A stretch of DNA of 23,303 nucleotides from Methanothrix sp. (GCA_011620785.1 WOYM01000108.1:1-23303), one strand, 5' to 3'. Shown: positions 13,928-22,638, numbered from the stretch's first letter. Notes: generated by a model from the sequence alone, not told the origin. Translations and numbers: made by a program.

Positions 13928-15244
13928 ATGGCTCAGAAAGGCTGGCCGATCCGAAGAGTCTCGATGCTATCTTGGATACTGGAAATTGCTTTGCTCTTAG
14001 CCCTCATCTTCGGCCAGGCACAGGCAGCAGGCACCGTCCTGACGGTAGATATGAAGGGGACCATAACCCCTGCTAGCGACGATATCGTCTTGGCCGCCCT
14101 GGAGAGGGCAGAGGCAGAGGATGCCCGGGCTTTAATGCTTCTCCTGGACACGCCGGGCGGGGGTCTGGCCGAGACCACTGAGATCCTGAGGCTTATAGAT
14201 GAGTCGGAGATTCCGGTCATAGGCTATGTCCATCCGGAGGGAGCAGTAGCCTGGTCTGCAGGTACAATCATCCTGATCGGCTCTGATATTGCGGCTATGG
14301 CTCCCCATACCATCATCGGTTCGGCTCAGCCGGTACAGTTCTCGCCAACCGGAAGCACCGTGCCGGTAAATGATAGCAAGACCACCAATGCCATAGTGGC
14401 GATGATAGAGGAGAAGGCGCGAAAGCACGACCGGAACACTACCGCTGCCAGAGAGTTTGTCCTCTCCAACCTGAACCTCAATGCCGATGAGGCAATGAAA
14501 TACCGGGTGGTCGAGCACATCGCCTCCACCCCAGAGGAGCTCCTGGGCCAGATCAATGGCACCAGCATCAAAGACGTCACACTGATCACCCAGGATGCGA
14601 AGCTCGAGGTCTTCGAGCCACCGCTGAATCTGCAGTTCCTAAAGATGCTCTCCGATCCCACTATTGCCGGGCTTTTAATGCTGATCGGCCTTTATTCCCT
14701 CATCTTCGGCTTCTCCAGCCCAGGGATGGGAGCAGAGGTCTTCGGCCTGATCGCTCTGGCCATGGGGCTTATCGGTCTCGGATTCAATGTAAACCTCGGC
14801 GCCATATTTCTCATTCTCCTGGGGCTGGGACTGATCCTGGCGGAGCTGCACAGTCATACCTTCGGCATCCTGGCGGTGGCGGGGCTTGTCTGTGTGATAG
14901 CAGGCAGCATATTGTTTGTGCCCACCAGCTTTCCGGAGTGGTACGTCCCAGGCAGCTACCAGCGGTCGATGGCCTTGGCCCTGATCCTGCCCTCGCTCAT
15001 ATTGGGATTGTTCATGGCCTTTGCCATCTACAAGGTGGCTCAAGCCCGGTTCGCTCCTATGGTGATCGATGTCTTCGAAGGAGAGGAAGCAGTGGCCATA
15101 GATCGGCTGGATCCCAAGGGCTATGTTCTCTTTCAGGGAGAATACTGGCTGGCAGAGGCGGAAGGGACGGTGGAGAAGGGGGAGAAGGTGATTATAGTGG
15201 CCAGGGGAGGGGGCCAGCTGAAGGTTAGAGCCGGGCCGAAGTAA
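13928..15244 (+). CDS. nfeD: NfeD-family membrane serine protease (ClpP-like)
   Basis: This is a 438-residue long-form NfeD. A signal peptide (about 12-34) leads into an extracellular ClpP-class protease domain (about 36-230). It has L-L-L-D-T-P-G-G-G-L at 71-80 and the probable nucleophile Ser110 in A-W-S-A-G-T. The lysine of the expected Ser-Lys pair should lie in the 150-166 region, but which one cannot be told without alignment. Four to five membrane helices (about 245-385) follow. A C-terminal OB-fold NfeD domain (about 390-436) contains G-E-E-A-V-A-I-D-R-L and G-E-Y-W-L-A-E-A. Homologues, such as PH1510 of Pyrococcus, cleave the C-terminal tail of the partner stomatin. Its ATG starts immediately after the stomatin stop. 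Confidence 0.94.
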   Translation: MAQKGWPIRRVSMLSWILEIALLLALIFGQAQAAGTVLTVDMKGTITPASDDIVLAALERAEAEDARALMLLLDTPGGGLAETTEILRLIDESEIPVIGYVHPEGAVAWSAGTIILIGSDIAAMAPHTIIGSAQPVQFSPTGSTVPVNDSKTTNAIVAMIEEKARKHDRNTTAAREFVLSNLNLNADEAMKYRVVEHIASTPEELLGQINGTSIKDVTLITQDAKLEVFEPPLNLQFLKMLSDPTIAGLLMLIGLYSLIFGFSSPGMGAEVFGLIALAMGLIGLGFNVNLGAIFLILLGLGLILAELHSHTFGILAVAGLVCVIAGSILFVPTSFPEWYVPGSYQRSMALALILPSLILGLFMAFAIYKVAQARFAPMVIDVFEGEEAVAIDRLDPKGYVLFQGEYWLAEAEGTVEKGEKVIIVARGGGQLKVRAGPK

Positions 15245-15307
15245 GCTGCCCTCTTCCAGTATTACCCCAAATGCTTTAGATACCTGGTCAGCGTAACTCG
15301 TCTCAGA

Positions 15308-17392
15308 ATGCCCGCAGATCCTGTTGCCAAATGGGAGGAGTTCCTCCGGTCCCGATATTGGGATGATATCTTAAAGCTAGCTGATTCCTATCCGGACGAG
15401 CGCAGCCTCAAAATCCAGTTCTCAGACCTGGACAAGTTCGATCCGGATTTCGCAGAGGAGCTTATGGAGAATCCGGATGAGACCATAGAGGCTGCCCGGA
15501 CCGCCATCCTGGAGCTGGATCTGCCCATGGACGTCTATTTGGATCGAGCCCATGTGCGAATAGTCGAGCTTCCAAGGCATTTCAAGACCCGCGAGCTTCG
15601 CTCGGACCATATAGGCAAGCTCCTGGCCATAGACGGGCTGGTGAGGACGGCCACCGAGGTCAGGCCGAAGATAGTCTCCGCCGCATTCCAGTGCCAAAGA
15701 TGCGGCTTTACCTTCTTTAAAGAGCAGACAGGAAACAAATTCGAGGACCAGAACCTGAAGTGCATGAACCAGGCCTGCGATCGGGGCGGCCCCTTCAAGC
15801 TCTTGCTCGCCCAGTCCAAGTTCGTCGATGCCCAGAAGATCAGAGTGCAGGAGTCGCCCGAGGACCTGCGCGGCGGCCAGCAGCCCCAAACCCTGGATGT
15901 CGAATTGGAGGACGACCTCGCGGGCCGGATCTTTCCTGGCGATAGGGTGATTGTGAATGGTGTTTTGAAGTCCTATCAGAGGACCAATCCCCAGCAGGGA
16001 AAGAGCACCTACTTCGATCTATTCCATAAGGGGGTATCGGTGGAGATGAAAGACCAGGAGTTCGAGGAGATAGATATCTCTGCTGAGGACGAGGAGGCGA
16101 TCATGGAGATGTCTCGCGATCCCGAGATCTATGAGAAGATCAAGGACTCCATTGCCCCCTCCATATACGGCTATGATGATGTCAAAGAGGCTCTGGGCCT
16201 GCAGCTAGTATCGGGGTTCGAGAAGCATCTCCCGGACGGAGCGCGCATCAGAGGAGACATTCACATCCTGCTGGTGGGCGATCCAGGCATCGCAAAATCG
16301 CAGCTCTTGAGGTATATGGTCAAGCTCTCCCCCCGGGGGATTTACACCTCGGGAAAGAGTTCTACCTCTGCCGGCCTTACTGCCACTGCGGTCAAGGACG
16401 AGCTGGGTGACGGTCGCTGGACCATAGAGGCCGGGGCCCTGGTCCTGGCAGATAAGGGGATCGCCGCCATAGATGAGATGGACAAGATGAACAACGAGGA
16501 CAAGAGCGCCCTGCATGAGGCCATGGAGCAGCAGACGATAAGCGTCGCCAAAGCCGGGGTTATGGCCACCCTGAAGTCCCGCTGCTCACTTTTAGCCGCG
16601 GCCAATCCGAAGCTGGGGAGGTTCGACAAATACGAGCCCATAGCCCCTCAGATCAACCTCACCCCTGCTCTCATGTCCCGTTTCGATCTGATCTTTGTTC
16701 TCACCGATGACCCGGACACCAAGAGGGATTCAGCTATCGCCGAGCATATCCTGAAGAGCAATTACGCCGGAGAGCTCTCCACCCAAAAACCCTGGAACCC
16801 GGAGATATCCCAGGAGGACATCGATAATGCCCTCACTGTGATCGAGCCGGCGATCGATCCCGAGATGCTGAGAAAATATGTGGCCTACGCTCGCAAGAAC
16901 GTTTTTCCCACCCTTACCGAGGAGGCAAAGGAGTTTTTCCTGAACTATTATGTCGGCCTCAGGACCCAGGGGCAGGACTCGAACAAGCCCGTTCCGGTCA
17001 CCGCCCGGCAGCTGGAGGCGCTCATAAGATTGGGCGAGGCAAGCGCCAGGCTGCGACTGAGCCGTGAGGTAACAGGAGTTGATGCCCAGCGTGTGGTCAG
17101 AATCCTAGAGGCCTGTCTTCGTAAGGTGGGGGTAGATCCGGAGACGGGCTTTTTGGATGCGGATATCATCGCCTCGGGCACCACCAAGAGCACCCGGGAT
17201 AGAACAAAATCGGTGATGGACATCATAAAGGAGGTCAGCCGTGAGAACCAGGGCCCTGCGCCAAGAGAGGACGTTCTGAATAGAGCAGAGGAGCTGGGCA
17301 TAGAAAGGTCTAAAGCGGAGGAGATCATCGACCGGATGAGAAGAGATGGAGACGTCTTCGAGCCCAGGCCAGGGATGCTGAAGCTGCCCTGA
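15308..17392 (+). CDS. mcm: Replicative DNA helicase MCM
   Basis: MCM is the hexameric ATP-driven 3'-5' helicase of archaeal replication forks. The 694-residue protein has an N-terminal domain (about 1-110) and an OB fold with a zinc site (Cys 129, 132, 152, 157). The AAA+ core has Walker A G-D-P-G-I-A-K-S at 324-331, Walker B I-A-A-I-D-E at 385-390, sensor 1 A-A-A-N-P and the arginine finger in M-S-R-F-D (Arg458). A winged-helix tail ends in F-E-P-R-P-G-M-L-K-L-P. There is no intein in the nucleotide-binding motifs. It starts 63 bases after nfeD and is followed ten bases later by the DUF424 gene, with nmd3 next, probably in one transcript. Confidence 0.97.
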   Translation: MPADPVAKWEEFLRSRYWDDILKLADSYPDERSLKIQFSDLDKFDPDFAEELMENPDETIEAARTAILELDLPMDVYLDRAHVRIVELPRHFKTRELRSDHIGKLLAIDGLVRTATEVRPKIVSAAFQCQRCGFTFFKEQTGNKFEDQNLKCMNQACDRGGPFKLLLAQSKFVDAQKIRVQESPEDLRGGQQPQTLDVELEDDLAGRIFPGDRVIVNGVLKSYQRTNPQQGKSTYFDLFHKGVSVEMKDQEFEEIDISAEDEEAIMEMSRDPEIYEKIKDSIAPSIYGYDDVKEALGLQLVSGFEKHLPDGARIRGDIHILLVGDPGIAKSQLLRYMVKLSPRGIYTSGKSSTSAGLTATAVKDELGDGRWTIEAGALVLADKGIAAIDEMDKMNNEDKSALHEAMEQQTISVAKAGVMATLKSRCSLLAAANPKLGRFDKYEPIAPQINLTPALMSRFDLIFVLTDDPDTKRDSAIAEHILKSNYAGELSTQKPWNPEISQEDIDNALTVIEPAIDPEMLRKYVAYARKNVFPTLTEEAKEFFLNYYVGLRTQGQDSNKPVPVTARQLEALIRLGEASARLRLSREVTGVDAQRVVRILEACLRKVGVDPETGFLDADIIASGTTKSTRDRTKSVMDIIKEVSRENQGPAPREDVLNRAEELGIERSKAEEIIDRMRRDGDVFEPRPGMLKLP

Positions 17393-17402
17393 GGTTGAAG
17401 AG

Positions 17403-17768
17403 ATGGAAATGGAAGATAGCAATATACAGATCCGAGGGAAAGCGGTGGATGAGAGAGATGAGGAAGAGACTGCCCAGATATGCCTCAAGACCTACAGGCA
17501 TGGAGCAGAGACTCTGATTGCCGTCTGTGATTGCGATATACTTGGACGTGAGTTTAGAGAGGGCAATTTGCATATCGAGGTTTGTTCCGATTTTTATGGA
17601 GATGAAAAGGCCAGCTTATCCGAGGTTGAGGACGCCCTCCGGGGGGCGACCATGGCCAATCTGGTTGGATGCAAAGTGGTAAAGCATGCCATTCTTTTGG
17701 GCTGGGTGGATGAAGAGAACGTCCTCTCCATCGATGGAGTCCTCTATGCCCAAATGGTGAGAATGTGA
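17403..17768 (+). CDS. DUF424 domain protein
   Basis: This 121-residue archaeal protein carries the DUF424 core: Y-R-H-G-A-E-T-L-I-A-V-C-D near 31-43, I-L-G-R-E-F-R-E-G, then A-N-L-V-G-C-K-V-V and a final G-V-L-Y-A-Q. The family is nearly universal in archaea but has no established function; no catalytic residues can be named. The first 24 residues are a charged extension. GAGGT lies seven bases before the ATG, and its stop overlaps the nmd3 start in TGATG. Translation coupling to nmd3 and the nearby mcm hint at a translation- or growth-related role, which is inference. Confidence 0.85.
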   Translation: MEMEDSNIQIRGKAVDERDEEETAQICLKTYRHGAETLIAVCDCDILGREFREGNLHIEVCSDFYGDEKASLSEVEDALRGATMANLVGCKVVKHAILLGWVDEENVLSIDGVLYAQMVRM

Positions 17769-18805
17769 TGCAGACCCTATGCCCCAAATGCGGCCAGCCT
17801 GCAGAAGACGGGCTCTGTCCGCAGTGTCGCATGAATTCTATAAGGCTTATCCAGTTCCCGGATGCTGTAGAGGTCGTGATCTGCTCTGTATGTGGCTCCC
17901 AGCAGATAAAGGGAAAGTGGCAGTTCCCAGACAGCCGCTCCATAGAGGATCTGGCCGCGGGAGCAGCTGCTGATTCTGTTTGGCTTCACCATGAGTTCAT
18001 TCATCCGAATATCGAGGTCGACCTCCGAAAGGTGGGAGCCACTCGTTATATTGCCGGGATGAGGATCCGGGGAAGCTTCATGGAGCAGATGGTGGAGGAG
18101 ACCGGCGAGGTCCCCGTGAGGATCAAGCTGGTGGCCTGCGAGCGCTGCAGCCGCATGGCAGGGAAGTACTTCCAGTCCACAGTGCAACTGCGAGGAAATG
18201 GCAGCAGACCCATTTCCTCCCGAGAGATGGAGGAGTGCCGGAGGATGGCTCAGGATATGGCCGATGCAGGCTATCGGGGAGGCGATCAGCTATCCTTCAT
18301 CCAGGATATGAAAGAGGTCAAGGGCGGACTGGACATAATTTTGGGATCGACCCAACTGGGCAGGCGCATGGCCAGGGCAGTGCAGGAGCGGTTCGGTGGC
18401 AAGCTGCTGGAAACATGCAAGCTGGTGGGGAAGAAGGAGAATCGCGATGTTTACCGCTCCACGTTGCTGGTCAGGTTTCCCCGACTTAGAAGAGGAGATA
18501 TCGTATCCCACCGCGGCTCGCTCTGTATGGTCACGGGATTTGATGGCAAGAACACTCTGTCGACCTCCCTGAACGAAGGTCACCGGTCCTGCATGTCCGA
18601 GGAGGTCTCTGGCGAGGTACGTGTGCTGGGGAACAGGGCTGATGCCATGAAGGCAGTTGTCATCTCCAAAGATGATGATGTCCTGGAGATCATGGACCCG
18701 GAGACATTCCGCTCTGCCCTCGCGTCTCGTCCCCGAGGCCTGGAGGTGGAGCCTGGAGAAGAGGTGGAGGTAGTACGAACAGCGGACGGATTTATAGTAT
18801 TGTAG
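17768..18805 (+). CDS. nmd3: Archaeal NMD3-family protein
   Basis: This 345-residue homologue of eukaryotic NMD3, the 60S subunit export adaptor, is of unclear role in archaea beyond likely large-subunit maturation or binding. The N-terminal treble zinc region has C-P-K-C (5, 8), C-P-Q-C (17, 20) and C-S-V-C (39, 42). A further C-E-R-C (124, 127) begins the middle domain, which contains D-I-I-L-G-S-T near 190 and G-G-K-L-L-E-T-C-K-L-V-G-K. The last third has an OB-like part. The ATG at 17768 overlaps the DUF424 stop; a GTG one codon earlier is possible but less likely. Confidence 0.92.
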   Translation: MQTLCPKCGQPAEDGLCPQCRMNSIRLIQFPDAVEVVICSVCGSQQIKGKWQFPDSRSIEDLAAGAAADSVWLHHEFIHPNIEVDLRKVGATRYIAGMRIRGSFMEQMVEETGEVPVRIKLVACERCSRMAGKYFQSTVQLRGNGSRPISSREMEECRRMAQDMADAGYRGGDQLSFIQDMKEVKGGLDIILGSTQLGRRMARAVQERFGGKLLETCKLVGKKENRDVYRSTLLVRFPRLRRGDIVSHRGSLCMVTGFDGKNTLSTSLNEGHRSCMSEEVSGEVRVLGNRADAMKAVVISKDDDVLEIMDPETFRSALASRPRGLEVEPGEEVEVVRTADGFIVL

Positions 18806-18810
18806 GAGCT

Positions 18811-18819
18811 TTTATATAT
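18811..18819 (+). promoter_or_regulatory. Strong TATA-like box just after nmd3
   Basis: TTTATATAT matches the archaeal TATA consensus closely and lies five bases after the nmd3 stop, pointing into a long gap without a gene. The orientation is favoured by the TTTATATA order, though the element is nearly symmetrical. If used, transcription would start near 18842. Confidence 0.45.
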
Positions 18820-19191
18820 CTTGAGTCGATCTGCCCCTCTCCTCTTCACTTCGTCTCTACCACAAAGTTCTTAAACTAGATTCGTGCAACTTTACTTGGT
18901 AGAAGTACACATTTGAGCTTCAAATCTCATAATAATTAAGCCTCCAGTAAACTTGAGGCGATGAAATGCCAGCAAAGCGAGGAAGAAAATGCTCATGTGT
19001 GGGCATTTCTATCAGATGTTCCATGATGATGACAATTGGACGCTGAAGTAGTTGGATAAATTCACATTCACCATCATTCAATGCTCATTGCCTGCCTGAG
19101 ATTAGGCATGGCCGGAACGGCGACATTTGGTCGCAAAAAAAATGGCCCCCTTTGGTTATTGGTAGCTTTGGCTGTAAGATGTTGGTGTGAC

Positions 19192-19200
19192 TTTTATTTA
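19192..19200 (+). promoter_or_regulatory. Probable TATA box of dnaG
   Basis: TTTTATTTA lies about 32 bases before the dnaG ATG, giving a predicted transcription start near 19222-19228 and a very short leader. The stretch between is A-rich and contains AGAGGTCA, a weak ribosome binding site. Confidence 0.5.
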
Positions 19201-19231
19201 ACTATTAAAAATTAAAAGAGGTCATATAATC

Positions 19232-20554
19232 ATGCAGAATGTTGATACCACTAAATATGTCATTTATGCGGATATAACTGCAGAGGGGATAGTGGAGCGG
19301 CCAGATGTGGTCGGCGCCATCTTTGGTCAGACGGAAGGTCTCCTCGGAAGCGACCTTGACCTGCGAGACCTTCAAAAGACAGGAAGGTTGGGCAGAATCG
19401 ATGTGCAAATCACATCCAGCGGGGGAAAGTCGAGCGGCACCATTTCAATTCCCTCAAGCTTCGATAAGGTCGAGACTGCCATACTTGCTGCCGCTCTGGA
19501 GACCATTGACCGGGTTGGGCCTTGCATTGCCAGAATCGCCATCAATCGCATCGAGGACGTTCGCGCCTCCAAGAGGAGATACGTAATAGAGAGGGCCAAG
19601 CGGATCCTGGTGGAGATGTTCGATGAGAACATCCTGGAGACGGAGGAGATCACAGAGGAGATAAAGCAGTCCGTCCGGGTGGAGGAGATAATCCATCTGG
19701 GCAAGGACAACCTCCCCGCCGGACCCAATGTCCTCGACTCGGACGCCATTTTAGTGGTTGAGGGCAGGGCGGATGTGCTCAATCTGCTCAAGTACGGCAT
19801 CAAGAACGCCGTAGCTGTGGGCGGAACCAATGTTCCTCCCACCATTGCCGACCTCTGCGCCAAGAAGGTGGTGACCGCCTTCACCGATGGCGACCGGGGC
19901 GGCGAGCTGATAGTAAAAGAGCTTCTCCAGGTAGCAGATATCGATTATGTGGCCAGGGCACCGGATGGGAAGAGCGTCGAGGATATGACCCAGAAGGAGA
20001 TCGTCCGCGCTCTGCGACAGAAGATCCCGGTGGAGCAGGTGCTCGATCAGTACAAGATCAAGAACCAGCCCCGGAAGAGAAGGGAGATCACCACCAAGAG
20101 GAAGAGCCTAATCCGGGAGAGGCCGCTATGCGTGAGAAATGCCGCGGAGAGGGCAGAGGCCATACCCCCCCGCAGAATCGTCCCCAGGGAGGTAGTGCCC
20201 AAATCGGCTCCCGTGGTGGAGGAGATAGTGGTCGCCGCCCCGCAGGAGCCTGCTCCCAAGCCCGAGCCAGAACGGGAATGGTTCCGGCAGCATATGGATG
20301 AGCTGGACGGGACCCTTTGCGCGAGGCTCATGGACAAGAACCATAACGTCCTCCGGGAGGTGGCAGTGAGGGACCTGGCCAGAGATCTGAACGACTCCAA
20401 TGGAGATGTCAACGGTGTGATATTCGATGGCGTAGTAACCCAACGCGTCCTGGATATCGCTGCCGATAAGGGCCTGGAGTATCTGATCGGCGCCAAGATG
20501 GGCAATATAGTGAAAAGCCCCTCATGCGTAAGAGTGGTCACTAAAGAGGCATAG
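19232..20554 (+). CDS. dnaG: Archaeal DnaG primase-like protein
   Basis: This 440-residue bacterial-type DnaG homologue is found in all archaea. It has weak primase activity in some species and is also a stable part of the RNA exosome, helping it bind poly(A). The Toprim domain (about 169-255) has the catalytic Glu177 in V-V-E-G-R-A-D and Asp219/Asp221 in F-T-D-G-D-R-G-G. Before it is the archaea-specific N-terminal domain (about 1-165), and after it a Pro/Glu-rich linker (about 320-350). The conserved C-terminal domain (about 350-440) contains L-D-G-T-L-C-A-R-L and G-V-I-F-D-G-V-V-T-Q-R. There is no zinc-binding N-terminal domain as in bacterial DnaG, normal for archaea. It stands alone, between its own TATA box and a terminator hairpin that contains its stop codon. 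Confidence 0.96.
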   Translation: MQNVDTTKYVIYADITAEGIVERPDVVGAIFGQTEGLLGSDLDLRDLQKTGRLGRIDVQITSSGGKSSGTISIPSSFDKVETAILAAALETIDRVGPCIARIAINRIEDVRASKRRYVIERAKRILVEMFDENILETEEITEEIKQSVRVEEIIHLGKDNLPAGPNVLDSDAILVVEGRADVLNLLKYGIKNAVAVGGTNVPPTIADLCAKKVVTAFTDGDRGGELIVKELLQVADIDYVARAPDGKSVEDMTQKEIVRALRQKIPVEQVLDQYKIKNQPRKRREITTKRKSLIRERPLCVRNAAERAEAIPPRRIVPREVVPKSAPVVEEIVVAAPQEPAPKPEPEREWFRQHMDELDGTLCARLMDKNHNVLREVAVRDLARDLNDSNGDVNGVIFDGVVTQRVLDIAADKGLEYLIGAKMGNIVKSPSCVRVVTKEA

Positions 20555-20576
20555 CATTTCGCCTCTTTTTATTTTT
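20543..20576 (+). terminator. Hairpin plus T-tract terminator overlapping the dnaG stop codon
   Basis: AAAGAGGC and GCCTCTTT form an eight-base-pair perfect stem around a ten-base loop, and the TAG stop at 20552-20554 is inside the loop. The stem runs into TTTTT-A-TTTTT. This is the classic bacterial-type intrinsic terminator shape and is the clearest terminator in the window. Confidence 0.75.
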
Positions 20577-20612
20577 CAAGAACTTTTTTTTCTCAGTAAC
20601 GAGGCTGTTTTC

Positions 20613-20966
20613 ATGGAATTCAAGCAGTGCATTGTTATCAGAGAGGATCTGAAGCTATCGGCGGGAAAGCTGGCGGTGCAGGTGGCTCATGCAGCAGTGA
20701 TGGCGGTGGAGAGGGCGGAGAAGATGGACCGGTTAGTTGTCTCCGAATGGAAAGCAGAGGGCCAGAAGAAGGTGGTCTTGCGGGTTTCGGGCGTCTCTGA
20801 CCTCTTCCGCCTGCGTGAGGATGCAGAGAGAGCGGGAATACCCTCGGCCATTGTAGCTGATGCTGGCCTGACTGAGATCCCTCCCGGCACGATAACCGCC
20901 CTGGGCCTGGGCCCAGCTCACGGGAAATTGATGGATAAGGTTACGGGCAAGCTCAAGCTGGTCTGA
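20613..20966 (+). CDS. pth2: Peptidyl-tRNA hydrolase Pth2
   Basis: Pth2 frees tRNA from prematurely released peptidyl-tRNA. The 117-residue protein has the family pattern K-Q-C-I-V-I-R-E-D-L then G-K-L-A-V-Q-V-A-H-A-A (Lys19 and His26 in the active region). The terminal part shows D-A-G-L-T-E-I-P-P-G-T-I-T-A-L-G-L-G-P, diagnostic of Pth2. Its length is normal. A GAGG lies about nine bases before the ATG. The gene starts 37 bases after the dnaG terminator, and truD follows after a six-base gap, so these two probably share a transcript. Confidence 0.96.
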   Translation: MEFKQCIVIREDLKLSAGKLAVQVAHAAVMAVERAEKMDRLVVSEWKAEGQKKVVLRVSGVSDLFRLREDAERAGIPSAIVADAGLTEIPPGTITALGLGPAHGKLMDKVTGKLKLV

Positions 20967-20972
20967 GGGACG

Positions 20973-22250
20973 ATGAAGCTGGCAAGTGAGCAGGACAGAT
21001 TTCTGGGCATGGACTACTACATCACCGACAGTTCTGGCTGTGGAGGTATAATCAGAAGAAATCCCGAGGACTTTTTGGTGGAGGAGGTCTTCGAGGACCT
21101 CAGCTATGAAGGGGGAAGGTACCTGGTCATAGAGGTAGAGAAGACTGACTGGGATACCCATCACCTCATCCGGGAGATGTCCAGGCATTTGCGTATCAGC
21201 CAGAAGAGGTTCGGCTGGGCAGGGACAAAGGACAAGAGGGCAGTAACCAGGCAGAGGATCAGCATCATGAATCTGGATGAATCGGAGCTCGATAGGATCC
21301 GCCTCCCCGACATCAAGATAAATGTGCTGGGCAGGACGAACAGGGCAGTAGGTCTGGGCGACCTTTTGGGCAACCGCTTCTCCATCACCATTCGAGAGCT
21401 CTCCTGCCCCGATCCGGCCCGTAGCCTCGCCTCCGTCAGCGAGGAGATCAAGAGGCACAAGGGGGTTGCAAACTACTTCGGTGTGCAGAGGTTTGGGGAC
21501 ATAAGGCCGATAACCCATAAGGTGGGCGAAGCCCTGGCCAGGGGAAAGGCCGAAGAGGCTGCCCGCATATTTCTCGCCCTGCCCTATGCTGGAGAGCAGG
21601 AGAGGACGAGAGAGGCGAGAGAAAGGCTGTGGGAGAGCGGGGATATTCAGGCCGCCCGCAATGATTTTCCTGGCTACTTGCACCATGAGCTGGCCATGCT
21701 CAACTATCTGGCCGAGCATCCTGGTGACTATGCCCATTCCTTTGATGTTCTTTCCGTCAATTTGAAGCGGCTCTTTGTGCATGCCTATCAGTCATACCTC
21801 TTCAACCGCATACTCAGCCTCCGACTGGCAAAGTCGATGCCCCTGGATGAGGCTCTTGTTGGGGATGTGGTCTGCTTCTCCAAAGGGGGCATGCCTGATT
21901 TGGACAAAAACCAGGAGGTGACTGAGGATAACCTGGAGGCGGTAGCTCGCCTGGTGAATAGAGGCCGGGCATTTGTCACCCTGCCCCTGATCGGATTTGA
22001 GAGCCGTCTGGCAGAGGGCAGCCAGGGAGAGATCGAAAGGCAGGTTCTGCAGGAGGAGGACATTTTGCAGGAGGGCTTCAAGGTTGTGGAGAATCCAGAC
22101 CTGGGCTCGCGGGGCACCAGAAGAACGGCTCTCTGCCCGGTCGATCCAAAGATCAGGGTGGAGGGGGATTCAGCCCAGCTGGAATTCGTCCTGCCCAAAG
22201 GGAGCTATGCCACTGTGGTGCTGAGAGAGTTTATGAAAGATGCTAGTTGA
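20973..22250 (+). CDS. truD: tRNA pseudouridine(13) synthase TruD
   Basis: TruD converts a uridine at position 13 in tRNA to pseudouridine; some archaeal TruD homologues act on other positions. The 425-residue protein has the catalytic motif G-T-K-D-K-R-A-V-T at 84-92 (Asp87), and N-Y-F-G-V-Q-R-F-G at 167-175. The TRUD insertion domain lies in between and after, and Q-S-Y-L-F-N-R further on. The first 22 residues precede the conserved I-I-R-R-N-P-E-D-F-L-V-E-E start region. The ATG at 20973 has GAGGGA just upstream, overlapping the pth2 end region. Confidence 0.95.
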   Translation: MKLASEQDRFLGMDYYITDSSGCGGIIRRNPEDFLVEEVFEDLSYEGGRYLVIEVEKTDWDTHHLIREMSRHLRISQKRFGWAGTKDKRAVTRQRISIMNLDESELDRIRLPDIKINVLGRTNRAVGLGDLLGNRFSITIRELSCPDPARSLASVSEEIKRHKGVANYFGVQRFGDIRPITHKVGEALARGKAEEAARIFLALPYAGEQERTREARERLWESGDIQAARNDFPGYLHHELAMLNYLAEHPGDYAHSFDVLSVNLKRLFVHAYQSYLFNRILSLRLAKSMPLDEALVGDVVCFSKGGMPDLDKNQEVTEDNLEAVARLVNRGRAFVTLPLIGFESRLAEGSQGEIERQVLQEEDILQEGFKVVENPDLGSRGTRRTALCPVDPKIRVEGDSAQLEFVLPKGSYATVVLREFMKDAS

Positions 22251-22308
22251 TGATTAGGCGTGACAAGTTATTCACTGAAATCAATAAATGCAAAAGACGT
22301 CTTATGAA

Positions 22309-22638
22309 TTAGAGCCTGTAACATAAAGCCAGCTTTGTATTGATCTCATGCCTTAGTGTGCCATCAGCCTCTCCAAAAAGCCCCTCAATGAACCATTTCT
22401 TCAAAGTTGCAAGCACACTCAGCTTTATAACGGAATCGCGCTTTAGTCCAGTTGCTTCAAAAAAGGAGTCACTTCTCAAGACCAAAACATCTGTTTCCGT
22501 GGGTTCGATTGGAACTCTGGAAGATATGTAGGCCAAAACTACCTCATCCTTCTCTTCATGAAGCACCAGAGCTGGCCTGGGCTTGGCATTAGTCATATCA
22601 GTGTATGGGAACCGCACGAAAACAATATCGCCCTTCAT
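22309..22638 (-). CDS. MazF/PemK-type toxin (probable endoribonuclease)
   Basis: This 109-residue protein has the PemK/MazF-like core. It begins M-K-G-D-I-V-F-V-R-F-P-Y-T-D, followed by K-P-R-P-A-L-V-L-H, a strand with V-V-L-A-Y-I-S-S-R, and T-G-L-K-R-D-S-V-I-K-L in the second half. Such proteins usually cleave mRNA at short sequences and are kept inactive by the upstream antitoxin. The ATG overlaps the stop of the 62-residue gene before it in an ATGA, the normal antitoxin-toxin order. It is convergent with truD, 58 bases away. Confidence 0.88.
   Translation of the reverse strand: MKGDIVFVRFPYTDMTNAKPRPALVLHEEKDEVVLAYISSRVPIEPTETDVLVLRSDSFFEATGLKRDSVIKLSVLATLKKWFIEGLFGEADGTLRHEINTKLALCYRL

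Larger units (their letters stand above)
18806..19231. other. 426-base gap before dnaG without a recognisable gene
   Basis: There is no reading frame longer than about 30 codons with protein character. The gap opens with a strong TATA-like box (18811-18819). It holds small hairpins: ATTTGA-GCT-TCAAAT at 18911-18925, TGCCT-GAGATT-AGGCA at 19093-19108, and GCGAC/GTCGC just before an A8 run near 19137. Two overlapping ATGATGA motifs lie at 19023-19032. Short plus-strand frames around 18960-19100 look like broken protein fragments and may be decayed mobile DNA. A non-coding RNA is possible but not shown. Confidence 0.5.

Noticed and set aside
19023..19099. Possible C/D box small RNA (ATGATGA at 19023-19032, CTGA at 19043 and 19096)
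   Set aside because: No proper C' box is present and the second CTGA is too far away for a normal 50-60 base C/D RNA.
19115..19145. Hairpin GCGAC/GTCGC before an A8 run as a terminator
   Set aside because: On the plus strand the run is A, not T. On the minus strand the T run would precede the hairpin, so neither direction gives a terminator.
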